NCBI GenBank assembly: GCA_029937205.1
Contig: JAPYQV010000189.1
Location: 1-5,998 of the forward strand
From: Alphaproteobacteria bacterium
GTDB lineage: Bacteria > Pseudomonadota > Alphaproteobacteria > UBA828
DNA: 5,998 nt
Direction: 5' to 3'
Position numbers and translations under genes: made by a program. Within the stretch, counting starts at the first letter, position 1. Each line of letters opens with the position of its first letter. Shown here piece by piece: positions 1 through 5,998 of the stretch. The notes beneath the pieces are model-generated. The model was given only the letters and a program-made list of their open reading frames with translations. It did no database searches and was not told the DNA's origin.

Positions 1-291
1 GGCTATTGCTATCACTGCCATACCGGGCGCTGTCCGGTCGGCGTGGCAACCCAGGATCCAGAACTGCGCAAGCGCCTCGATCCGGACGAGGCGGCGGAGC
101 GGGTTTACAACTTCCTCCACACCCTGACCATGGAATGCCAGATGATGGCGCGCGCCTGCGGCAAAACGAATGTGCATTCCCTCGAGCCCGAGGATTTGGC
201 GGCGCTTACCATGGAGGCTTCTGCCTTGGCCATGGTACCGCTCGCCGGCTCGCAATACACCGTCGGCCAGCCCGACATGACGCGTTACTAG
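1..291 (+). CDS. Glutamate synthase large-subunit-like protein, C-terminal part (probable N-methylglutamate synthase subunit MgsC), 5'-truncated by window
   Basis: The reading frame is open from base 1 and ends at TAG 289-291, giving the last 96 residues of a longer protein. Near the edge it reads CYHCHTGRCPVGVATQ, which matches the 3Fe-4S segment of the FMN-binding synthase domain of glutamate synthases (cysteines, then CPxGVATQ). Cysteines 3, 6 and 11 of the visible part are candidate cluster ligands; in GltB the spacing is C-x5-C-x4-C, so the first ligand may lie just before the window. The tail (DPELRKRLDPDEAAERV, then LEPEDLAALTMEASA) is typical of the shorter GlxD/MgsC-type paralogues, not of full-length GltB. 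Because it sits directly upstream of a soxBDAG-like set, I infer MgsC, the FMN/iron-sulfur subunit that makes N-methylglutamate in methylamine metabolism. A GlxD-like glutamate synthase paralogue of other function is the alternative. The family call is firm; the substrate is inferred. Confidence 0.85.
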   Translation, partial: GYCYHCHTGRCPVGVATQDPELRKRLDPDEAAERVYNFLHTLTMECQMMARACGKTNVHSLEPEDLAALTMEASALAMVPLAGSQYTVGQPDMTRY

Positions 292-300
292 GAGATTCTC

Positions 301-693
301 ATGAGCGAGAACAAACAGGACGTCGATTACTTTATCAACAAGAGTGGCCTCGATTCGGAGCGCGAGAAGGAAATCGGCCAGCACATCGGCTATCGCTACG
401 ATGTCAATCTGCTGCCCGACTATTCGCTGCTCACACCGTTTCTGAAAAAATATCTCGAGATGATGGGCTGGGACGATCTCAACTGGCTTGAGGATGTCCA
501 TCTCGGCTATGAGGAAAACCGCCCGGCGGTGTTCGACCGCAATATCAATGGCTGGGTTTCTGTGCCGGAGGGATTGGAATTACCTGACAATCAGCAAGAA
601 CGGGATATGATCGCGCGCGAATTGCTGATTAAATTCCAAATGTCACCGCGCCACCCGATGATCGAACTCAACAAAGCTTACCGTAAATTCTGA
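301..693 (+). CDS. Unrecognised 130-residue soluble protein between synthase and dehydrogenase genes
   Basis: I do not recognise this protein. It starts at ATG 301, with a GGAG ribosome binding site (291-294) placed 6 bases upstream and overlapping the stop codon of the preceding gene, and it ends at TGA 691-693. The protein is hydrophilic and acidic in its first half (many Asp, Glu and Lys, no Cys, one His at the start of the QHIGYRYD stretch). It is rich in Tyr, Trp and Phe, and ends in a basic tail (KAYRKF). I see no signal peptide, no membrane segment and no known cofactor motif. A central stretch around residues 43-65 (LLTPFLKKYLEMMGWDDLNW) looks like an amphipathic helix, which would fit a protein-protein contact. 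Position and translational coupling suggest a role with the neighbouring synthase or dehydrogenase, perhaps as an accessory or assembly factor, but this is only guilt by association. GC content is about 52% by hand count (186 of 360 bases, 301-660), lower than the flanking genes. Confidence 0.8.
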   Translation: MSENKQDVDYFINKSGLDSEREKEIGQHIGYRYDVNLLPDYSLLTPFLKKYLEMMGWDDLNWLEDVHLGYEENRPAVFDRNINGWVSVPEGLELPDNQQERDMIARELLIKFQMSPRHPMIELNKAYRKF

Positions 694-738
694 CCGGCCA
701 CCCCGGCCCGCCACCGCACGCAAAGATATGTCGCCGCC
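694..738 (+). other. 45-base intergenic gap before soxB, the longest in the window
   Basis: This is the only gap longer than 13 bases. It is mostly GC-rich (CCGGCCACCCCGGCCCG at its start) and ends in a purine-containing stretch, CGCAAAGATATG. I see no good Shine-Dalgarno site in front of ATG 739, no convincing -35/-10 pair, and no terminator: the GGCC-ACCCC-GGCC pairing gives only four base pairs and no T-run follows. It may be a spacer or hold a processing site, but nothing in it proves this. Confidence 0.5.
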
Positions 739-1980
739 ATGCCGCTCGGATTGATCAAATACGGCCTCTCGTCAGGCTATCCCGGAAAGCGCTTCCTGTC
801 CGCTCAGCCGGAGCTGAAGTCGAGCTATGACGTGATCATTATCGGCGGCGGCGGGCATGGCTTAGCGACCGCTTACCATCTGGCGCGCTATCACGGCATC
901 ACCAATGTGGCGGTGTTAGAGAAAGGCTATATCGGCGGCGGCAATACCGGTCGCAACACGGCGATCATCCGCTCCAACTATCTCACGCCGGAAGGCGTGG
1001 CGTTTTATGAGGAATCGGTTTCGCTCTACCGCCAACTGAGCCAGGAGCTCGATTACAACATCCTCTATTCCGAGCGCGGCCATTTCACCCTGGCGCACAC
1101 CGATTCGGCCCTGCGCACCTCGCGCTGGCGCGCCGAAGTGAACAAGCATCTCGGCATCGATTCCCAACTGGTCTACCGTGACGATCTGGCGCGTTTGATC
1201 CCGCAGCTTAATCTCTCGGAAGATGTGCGCTATCCGATCCTCGGCGCGCTTTATCATCCGCCCGGCGCCATCGCGCGCCATGACGCGGTGGCCTGGGGCT
1301 ATGCCGGGCGCGCCGCCGAGAGAGGGGTGGAGATTCACCAGGGCACCACCGTTACCGATATCGAGATGACCGACGGGCGGGTCACCGGTGTGGTCACCGA
1401 CCGCGGCCGGGTCTCGTGCGGCAAAGCGGTGCAGGCGGTGGCCGGCGCCAGCACCATCATCGCCAACATGGCCGGCCTCAAGCTCCCCATTCGCACCATC
1501 CCCTTGCAGGCCTGCGTGTCGCAGCCGTTAAAACCCTTCCTCGATCCGATCATCGTCTCCGGCAGCCTGCATGTTTATATCTCGCAGAGCGACCGCGGCG
1601 AGCTGGTGATGGGCGGCTCGACCGATCCCTATCCGCGCTATCAAACCTCGTCGTCGCTCGATTTCATCGAGGGCCTGATGAGCCATGTGCTCGAACTGTT
1701 GCCCCACCTCTCCGAAGTGCAGGTCATGCGGCAATGGGCGGGGATGACCGATATGACGCCTGATTTCGCGCCGATCATGGGCGAGACCGATGTCGAGAAT
1801 TATTACATTGATGCCGGCTGGGGCACCTGGGGCTTCAAGGCGACGCCGGTCTGCGGCAAGCGCATGGCCGAGATGATAGCGACCGGCCGCGTGCCGGCAA
1901 TGATCGCGCCATTTCGCCTATCACGTTTTGAGAATTTCGACCTGGTCGGTGAAAAAGGCGCCGCCTCGGTGGGTCATTAG
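739..1980 (+). CDS. soxB: Sarcosine oxidase-type beta subunit (SoxB family); probable N-methylglutamate dehydrogenase subunit MgdA
   Basis: This 413-residue flavoprotein, close to the usual SoxB length of about 405-417, is the catalytic amine-oxidising subunit. A DAO-type Rossmann fold starts at residue 31 (DVIIIGGGGHGLATAYHLA; glycines 36, 38 and 41), and Glu61 at the end of strand 2 should bind the FAD ribose. EKGYIGGGNTGRNTAIIRSNY (61-81) is the characteristic block that follows. His181 in ARHDAVAWGYA corresponds to the histidine that binds FMN covalently in classical SoxB, where FMN takes electrons from the FAD and passes them on. The C-terminal block GWGTWGFKATP (360-370) keeps the conserved Lys367 but has Trp364 where classical enzymes have Gly. 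The family-typical end is GAASVGH. The start is the only ATG fitting the family's short N-terminal extension, though it lacks a clear Shine-Dalgarno site. It oxidises an N-methyl amino acid; context favours N-methylglutamate over sarcosine. The family is certain, the substrate inferred. Confidence 0.95.
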   Translation: MPLGLIKYGLSSGYPGKRFLSAQPELKSSYDVIIIGGGGHGLATAYHLARYHGITNVAVLEKGYIGGGNTGRNTAIIRSNYLTPEGVAFYEESVSLYRQLSQELDYNILYSERGHFTLAHTDSALRTSRWRAEVNKHLGIDSQLVYRDDLARLIPQLNLSEDVRYPILGALYHPPGAIARHDAVAWGYAGRAAERGVEIHQGTTVTDIEMTDGRVTGVVTDRGRVSCGKAVQAVAGASTIIANMAGLKLPIRTIPLQACVSQPLKPFLDPIIVSGSLHVYISQSDRGELVMGGSTDPYPRYQTSSSLDFIEGLMSHVLELLPHLSEVQVMRQWAGMTDMTPDFAPIMGETDVENYYIDAGWGTWGFKATPVCGKRMAEMIATGRVPAMIAPFRLSRFENFDLVGEKGAASVGH

Positions 1981-1989
1981 GGGCGCGGC

Positions 1990-2292
1990 ATGAAACAGAT
2001 GAATTGCCCATTGAATGGTCTCCGCAACATCCAGGAATTTGCCCATGGTGGCGAAGTGGTGGACCAGCCCGACCCCAACCGCTGCAGCGACGCCGAATGG
2101 GCCGAATTTGTCTTCATGGAAGAAAACAAGGCGGGCGTGGTGCGCGAATGGTGGTGCCATGTCGCCACCGCCTACTGGTTCATCGCCGAGCGCGATACCA
2201 TCAAGGACGAGATCATCCGCACCTATGATGCCGGTGAAATATTCAAAGAGCGGGTCGACTTTACCCGCCCTGAAGCGGCGAAAGAAACCTGA
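1990..2292 (+). CDS. soxD: Sarcosine oxidase-type delta subunit (SoxD family); probable N-methylglutamate dehydrogenase subunit MgdB
   Basis: This 100-residue protein has the size and layout of SoxD, the small subunit that sits against the alpha subunit of the heterotetramer. Family landmarks are CPLNGLRNIQEF (6-17), GGE (20-22), the PDPN..SDAEWAEFVF block (27-42), EWWCH (53-57) and WFIAERDT (63-70). In classical SoxD one zinc ion is held by two cysteines in CPxCG, a histidine and a later cysteine. Here Cys6 and His57 remain, but Asn9 replaces the second cysteine, and the segment after His57 (VATAYWF) has no cysteine. Zinc binding of the classical kind therefore looks lost. I recall the CPLNGxRN pattern as usual in the N-methylglutamate dehydrogenase branch, which supports the MgdB reading, but that is from memory. 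The gene follows soxB after 9 bases, with a weak AGGGG (1979-1983) as possible ribosome binding site, and is 2 bases from soxA. Confidence 0.92.
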   Translation: MKQMNCPLNGLRNIQEFAHGGEVVDQPDPNRCSDAEWAEFVFMEENKAGVVREWWCHVATAYWFIAERDTIKDEIIRTYDAGEIFKERVDFTRPEAAKET

Positions 2293-2294
2293 CC

Positions 2295-5195
2295 ATGGAA
2301 CGCCTCAAAGAGCCCATGGGCAGCCGCATCGATCGCTCCGAGCGTGTTGCATTCCGTTTTGAAGGCCAGCAATATAGTGGCTTTCGCGGCGATACCATCG
2401 CCAGCGCGCTCTATGCCAACGGCGTCACCACGCTGTCGCGCTCGTTCAAATATCACCGCCGGCGTGGCGTGCTTTCCATGTGCGGCCATGATTCCAACGC
2501 CATGGTGCAGATCGGCCAGAAGCCCAACCGCCTGGCCGACACGATTGCGATCGAAGCGGGTCTCGAAGTCAGCGGGCAAAATTATTGGGGCTCGCTCGAG
2601 AAAGACCGCTTGGCGCTCCTGCGCCATCTCGGCCGCTTCATGCCGGTCGGATTTTATTACAAAGCCTTCTACAAGCCGCGCTGGGCGTGGCCGCTCTGGG
2701 CCAAACTGATCCGCCGCATCGCCGGCCTCGGAAAAGTCGATCTCAATACGCCGCATGGTTATTACGATAAGCAATATCTCTTTACCGACGTCACCGTGAT
2801 CGGCGCCGGGCCGGCCGGCATGGCGGCGGCGCTCGCGGCTGCCGAGGCCGGCGCGGACGTGCTTCTGGTCGACGAAAATATCGAGCTCGGCGGCGCGCTT
2901 ACCTATGCGCGCTTTGATGGCGCTGGCGAGGTTGGCGAAACCACGCGCGCCGATCTCGTCGCCAAAGTCACGGCGCATGACCGTATCCGGGTGATGACCG
3001 ACACCATGTGCACCGGTTGGTATTCGGATAACTGGCTGCCGCTGATCAAGGACAACCGGCTCTACAAACTGCGCGCCGGCGCGTTGGTGGTGGCGAGCGG
3101 CTGTTACGAGCAACCGCTGATCTTTCACAATAACGACCTGCCCGGAATCATGCTCGGCTCCGCCGCGCAGCGCCTGATGCATCTCTATGGCGTCAAGCCC
3201 GGCAACCGCGCCGTGGTGGCGACGGCCAATGGCGACGGCTATGGCGTGGCGCTCGATCTGCTCGATGCCGGCGTCGACGTGGCCTGCATTGTCGACGTCC
3301 GGCCCGATCCGCCGGAAGAGGAAATGAGCGCCGCGGTGATGCGCCGCCATGTGCCGATACTGGCCGGCGCGACCATACGCGAAGCCGTGCCGGCGGTGGG
3401 CGGCGGCGGCGTGCGCGCGGTCAATATCGCGCGCCTCGAAAGTCCGGTGAAAGTGGCGCGGCGTTATGACAGTTTTGCTTGCGATTTGATCGCCATGTCG
3501 GGCTCCTATGTGCCGGCGGCAGCGCTCCTCCATCAGGCCGGCGGGCGGGTCAGTTTTGCCGAAGACAATGGCGGCTTCAGCGTGCATGATTTGCCCGAGC
3601 GTCTCGGCGCTGCCGGGTCGGTCGCCGGAACCAACGCGCTCGAAAATGTTCTGCGCGAAGGGGCCGCCGCCGGGCGTGCAGCGGCGGGCGAGGCCGGATA
3701 TTCCGCCGCCGCCGAAAGCATTCCGCCGTTGGAATCGGAAGAGGCGCCGAGCGCCTGGCCGATCATCGACCATCCCAAGGGCAAGGATTTCGTCGATCTC
3801 GATGAGGATTTACAGATCCACGATATGGAGAACGCGCTGACCGAGGGCTATCAGCATATCCAACTGTTGAAGCGCTTTACCACCAACGGCATGGGACCGT
3901 CGCAGGGTCGCCACGCGACATTGCCGGCGATCCGGCTCGCCGCGCGGCGCACCGGTGCCGGCCTCGACGAGACCGGCTCAACCACCTCGCGCCCGCCGAT
4001 CGGCCCGTTGACCATGGCACACTTGGCCGGGCGCAGCTTCGAGCCGGTGCGCTATACCGCGATGCATTACCGCCATGTCGAGCTCGGCGCCAAGATGATG
4101 CCGGCGGGCGCCTGGATGCGGCCGGAATATTACGGCGCGGCAAGCTCGCGCGCCGACAACATCGCCGCCGAGGCGCGCAGTGTGCGCGAGAATGTCGGCA
4201 TGATCGATGTCTCGACCCTCGGCGGTCTCGAAGTGCGCGGCCCGGACGCGGCGGAATTTCTCAACCGCATGTACACCTTCGCCTATCTCAAGCAGCCGGT
4301 CGGCCGGGCGCGCTATGTGCTGATGACGGACGAGACCGGCGTAATCGTCGATGACGGTGTCGCCTGCCGCATGCATGACGATCATTATTACGTCACCGCC
4401 ACCACCTCGGGCGTCGATGGTGTCTACCGCACCATGCTCTGGTACAATGTGCAGTGGCGCCTGAAAGTCGATATCACCCATGTCTCGGCCTCCTATGCCG
4501 GGATCAACATCGCCGGCCCCAACAGCCGCGAGGTGCTGCAAAAGCTCTGTGACGATGTCGACCTTTCGCCCGAAGCCTTCCCCTATATGGGTGCGCGGCG
4601 CGGCCATGTGGCGGGCATCCCGGCGCTCTTGCTGCGCGTCGGATTTGTCGGTGAACTGGGCTATGAGCTGCATGTGCCGGCGAGCCAGGGTGAGGCGCTT
4701 TGGGATGCCGTGATGGACGCCGGGCAAGAGGCCGGCATCCGGCCCTTCGGCGTCGAGGCCCAGCGTCTGCTGCGTCTGGAAAAAGGCCACATCATCATCA
4801 GCCAGGATACCGACGGGCTGAGCACGCCCTATGAAGCCGATATGGGCTGGGCGATTGCCAAAAAGAAACCGTTCTATGTCGGCATGCGCTCGGTCGCCAT
4901 CCAGAATGCGGTCGGTCTGAAACGCCAAATGGTCGGCTTTGAATTGACCGGCGGCGCGGCCAAGCAGCCGAAGGAATGCCACCTGGTGATTCGCGGCAGC
5001 ACCATCACCGGCCGGGTGACATCGATCGTGCGTTCGCCGACCCTCGGCAAGGTGATCGGCCTGGCCTATGTGGCGCCCGATCAAGCCGCGCCAGGCACGA
5101 ATTTCGAAATCAAAATCGATGGCGGCGAGATGGTGCCGGCGGTGGTGGTCAAGCTGCCGTTCTACGATCCCGACGGCGAACGGCAGGAGGTGTAG
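2295..5195 (+). CDS. soxA: Sarcosine oxidase-type alpha subunit (SoxA family) with folate-binding T-protein domain; probable N-methylglutamate dehydrogenase subunit MgdC
   Basis: This 966-residue protein has full SoxA length and domain order. Residues ~15-100 form a ferredoxin-like fold without cluster cysteines (RSFKYHRRRGVLSMCG; lone Cys63). A nucleotide-binding Rossmann domain follows, with GAGPAG at 170-175 and Asp193-Glu194 after strand 2, continuing through ASGCYEQPL and a second Rossmann-like region (VATANGDGYG). Residues ~499-540 (FVDLDEDLQIHD to KRFTTNGMGPSQGR) are the SoxA_A3/BFD-like segment, also without cysteines. From ~590 to the end lies an aminomethyltransferase (glycine cleavage T-protein) domain: TGVIVDDGV with Asp686/Asp687 as candidate folate-site acids, GFVGELGYELHV at 783-794, PFGVEAQRLLRLEKG from 817, and a C-terminal barrel after ~870. 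This domain accepts the oxidised methyl group on tetrahydrofolate, yielding 5,10-methylene-tetrahydrofolate. The start follows the soxD stop by 2 bases with only a weak purine stretch upstream, so translation is probably coupled. NAD is bound as a structural cofactor in studied relatives. Confidence 0.96.
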   Translation: MERLKEPMGSRIDRSERVAFRFEGQQYSGFRGDTIASALYANGVTTLSRSFKYHRRRGVLSMCGHDSNAMVQIGQKPNRLADTIAIEAGLEVSGQNYWGSLEKDRLALLRHLGRFMPVGFYYKAFYKPRWAWPLWAKLIRRIAGLGKVDLNTPHGYYDKQYLFTDVTVIGAGPAGMAAALAAAEAGADVLLVDENIELGGALTYARFDGAGEVGETTRADLVAKVTAHDRIRVMTDTMCTGWYSDNWLPLIKDNRLYKLRAGALVVASGCYEQPLIFHNNDLPGIMLGSAAQRLMHLYGVKPGNRAVVATANGDGYGVALDLLDAGVDVACIVDVRPDPPEEEMSAAVMRRHVPILAGATIREAVPAVGGGGVRAVNIARLESPVKVARRYDSFACDLIAMSGSYVPAAALLHQAGGRVSFAEDNGGFSVHDLPERLGAAGSVAGTNALENVLREGAAAGRAAAGEAGYSAAAESIPPLESEEAPSAWPIIDHPKGKDFVDLDEDLQIHDMENALTEGYQHIQLLKRFTTNGMGPSQGRHATLPAIRLAARRTGAGLDETGSTTSRPPIGPLTMAHLAGRSFEPVRYTAMHYRHVELGAKMMPAGAWMRPEYYGAASSRADNIAAEARSVRENVGMIDVSTLGGLEVRGPDAAEFLNRMYTFAYLKQPVGRARYVLMTDETGVIVDDGVACRMHDDHYYVTATTSGVDGVYRTMLWYNVQWRLKVDITHVSASYAGINIAGPNSREVLQKLCDDVDLSPEAFPYMGARRGHVAGIPALLLRVGFVGELGYELHVPASQGEALWDAVMDAGQEAGIRPFGVEAQRLLRLEKGHIIISQDTDGLSTPYEADMGWAIAKKKPFYVGMRSVAIQNAVGLKRQMVGFELTGGAAKQPKECHLVIRGSTITGRVTSIVRSPTLGKVIGLAYVAPDQAAPGTNFEIKIDGGEMVPAVVVKLPFYDPDGERQEV
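5185..5190 (+). promoter_or_regulatory. Strong ribosome binding site AGGAGG for soxG
   Basis: A full AGGAGG lies inside the last codons of soxA and ends 7 bases before ATG 5198. It fixes the soxG start there, although the same frame stays open for 74 more codons upstream inside soxA. It is the best Shine-Dalgarno match in the operon, where most other starts have weak ones. Confidence 0.85.
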
Positions 5196-5197
5196 CC

Positions 5198-5899
5198 ATG
5201 ACAGTGCTGCCGCAAGATCTCACCCGCCGCAGTTTTCTTTACCGTGAACTGGAAGGCGCCGGCGCCGCGTTCGAAGAGATTAATGGCTCGGCCATGGCCA
5301 TGAGTTTCGGCGAAGATGCCGCGGCGGAAGCCGCCCAGGCACGCAGCCTCGGCCTGTGCGATCTCTTGGCCTTGCAACGCACCGGCTTCAAAGGCTGGAA
5401 CATGCCGGCCTGGTTCAAAAGCCAGGGCGCGGATATGGCCGAAGAAAGCAATCTCGTCACGCCTCAAAGCGACGGCACGCGGATCGCGCGCCTGGCACCG
5501 GGCGAAGCGCTGCTGCTCGGCGACGACCAAGGCGGCGGTGCGATGATCGAAAAGGCGGACGCCGCCTGGTCGATGGTGAGCGCCGATGGCTGTTTCCAGG
5601 TGCCGCGCGCCGAGACCAATTTTTGGCTGGCGCTCAGTGGCGAGCACACGCCGGCCCTGTTCGCAAAAATTTGCGCCGTCGATCTCCGGCCCGAAGCGGC
5701 ACCAATCCACCGCGTCGTGCAAACCAATGTGGCGCGTCTCAACGCCATCATCATTCGCCGCGATATCGCCGAGGTACCGGTCTTCGACCTCTTAAGCGAC
5801 ATCGCCTCCGCGGTCTATCTGTGGCACGCCCTCTTGGACGCCATGGATGAATTCGGCGGCAAACCGATCGGCCTCACGGCCGTTAGAACATTGAAATAA
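5198..5899 (+). CDS. soxG: Sarcosine oxidase-type gamma subunit (SoxG family); probable N-methylglutamate dehydrogenase subunit MgdD
   Basis: This 233-residue protein is the gamma subunit of the heterotetramer. It is a T-protein-like (GcvT/YgfZ fold) subunit with no known catalytic residues that packs on the alpha subunit. Family landmarks are ARSLGLCDLLALQRTGFKG (48-66), DGTRIARLAPGEALLL (92-107), the C-terminal block SGEHTPALFAKICAVDLRP (147-165), the IHRVVQTNVARLNAII stretch (170-185), and an end close to DEFGGKPIGLTAVRTL. SoxG is the least conserved subunit of the set, but these blocks and the gene order leave little doubt. The start at ATG 5198 is set by a strong AGGAGG 7 bases upstream and follows the soxA stop by 2 bases. 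The insert around 108-114 (GDDQGGG) is probably a flexible loop. No signal peptide is present, so the complex should be cytoplasmic. Confidence 0.9.
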   Translation: MTVLPQDLTRRSFLYRELEGAGAAFEEINGSAMAMSFGEDAAAEAAQARSLGLCDLLALQRTGFKGWNMPAWFKSQGADMAEESNLVTPQSDGTRIARLAPGEALLLGDDQGGGAMIEKADAAWSMVSADGCFQVPRAETNFWLALSGEHTPALFAKICAVDLRPEAAPIHRVVQTNVARLNAIIIRRDIAEVPVFDLLSDIASAVYLWHALLDAMDEFGGKPIGLTAVRTLK

Positions 5900-5912
5900 A
5901 GGAATCAGAAAA

Positions 5913-5998
5913 ATGGCGCCGAGTACACAACACGCACAGCCGAAGAGCGATATCGATATCGCCCGTGTCGCCGAGAAGCAGCCGATTCTGGGTATCGG
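5913..5998 (+). CDS. fhs: Formate-tetrahydrofolate ligase, N-terminal 28 residues only (3'-truncated by window)
   Basis: A reading frame opens at ATG 5913, preceded by AAAGGA (5898-5903), and runs off the window after 28 full codons. Residues 12-28 (SDIDIARVAEKQPILGI) resemble the conserved beginning of formate-tetrahydrofolate ligases, which typically read SDIEIAQxAxxKPIxEIA soon after a short variable N-terminus. The enzyme makes 10-formyl-tetrahydrofolate from formate, ATP and tetrahydrofolate, or releases formate in reverse. Placement 13 bases after soxG suggests the same operon. It makes sense next to a dehydrogenase whose alpha subunit loads one-carbon units onto folate, since together with a FolD-type enzyme it would convert methylene-tetrahydrofolate to formate. 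The call rests on fewer than 20 informative residues and should be read as probable. Confidence 0.72.
   Translation, partial: MAPSTQHAQPKSDIDIARVAEKQPILGI

Noticed and set aside
6..491. Plus-strand frame of 161 codons crossing the end of the first gene and the 130-residue gene
   Set aside because: Out of frame with both the conserved CPVGVATQ segment and the gene at 301, with an Arg/Gly/Ala-rich composition typical of a shadow frame.
695..710. Possible hairpin GGCC-ACCCC-GGCC after the 130-residue gene as terminator
   Set aside because: Only four base pairs, no T-run, and the downstream genes belong to the same functional set, so termination here is unlikely.
3401..3420. GGC/GCC-rich runs such as the GGCGGCGGCGG stretch in soxA, considered as repeats
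   Set aside because: These encode Gly/Ala linkers in frame and are expected from the codon bias; no spaced or longer repeat unit was seen.
2223..3773. 516-codon open frame on the minus strand opposite soxA
   Set aside because: It lies antisense to clear soxA coding sequence. Its protein is rich in Arg, His, Ala and Gly with no domain, as expected when a GC-rich gene has biased third positions.
3978..5084. 368-codon minus-strand frame opposite the T-protein part of soxA
   Set aside because: Same shadow effect: low-complexity His/Ala/Gly/Asp-rich product with no recognisable motif, fully inside a well-supported gene.
4976..5197. Upstream in-frame extension of soxG inside soxA
   Set aside because: The translated extension resembles no SoxG, and a perfect AGGAGG sits 7 bases before ATG 5198, which gives the usual SoxG length.

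Overview
The window is a run of co-directional plus-strand genes from a GC-rich bacterium. Codon use, and the resemblance of the proteins to families I know from methylotrophic and marine Alphaproteobacteria, suggest a Rhodospirillales- or Rhizobiales-like organism; that placement is inference. No RNA gene, insertion sequence, CRISPR array or minus-strand gene could be supported. There is no gene-free stretch longer than 45 bases.

Layout: (1) bases 1-291 are the 3' end of a glutamate synthase large-subunit-like gene, with a cysteine-rich iron-sulfur segment at the window edge. (2) Bases 301-693 encode a 130-residue soluble protein that I do not recognise. (3) Bases 739-5899 hold the four subunits of a heterotetrameric sarcosine oxidase-type enzyme in the order beta, delta, alpha, gamma (soxB, soxD, soxA, soxG), with gaps of 9, 2 and 2 bases. 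(4) From base 5913 to the window end is the start of a gene whose first 28 residues resemble formate-tetrahydrofolate ligase (fhs).

Functional reading: a glutamate synthase-like gene directly upstream of a soxBDAG-like set is the arrangement of the N-methylglutamate pathway for methylamine use (mgsABC with mgdABCD). The four-subunit enzyme is therefore more likely N-methylglutamate dehydrogenase (MgdABCD) than a true sarcosine oxidase. In that pathway, N-methylglutamate synthase (Mgs) moves the methylamine group onto glutamate. The dehydrogenase then regenerates glutamate and passes the methyl carbon to tetrahydrofolate, or releases it as formaldehyde. A folate-interconverting enzyme such as Fhs would handle the resulting one-carbon units. 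Sequence details agree: the delta subunit lacks two of the four zinc ligands of classical SoxD, and the beta subunit carries GTWGFKATP instead of the classical GTGGFKGTP near its C-terminus. The marker genes gmaS, mgsA and mgsB lie outside the window, so the substrate remains an inference.

The least explained element is the 130-residue protein between the synthase and dehydrogenase parts. Its base composition is lower in GC than that of its neighbours.
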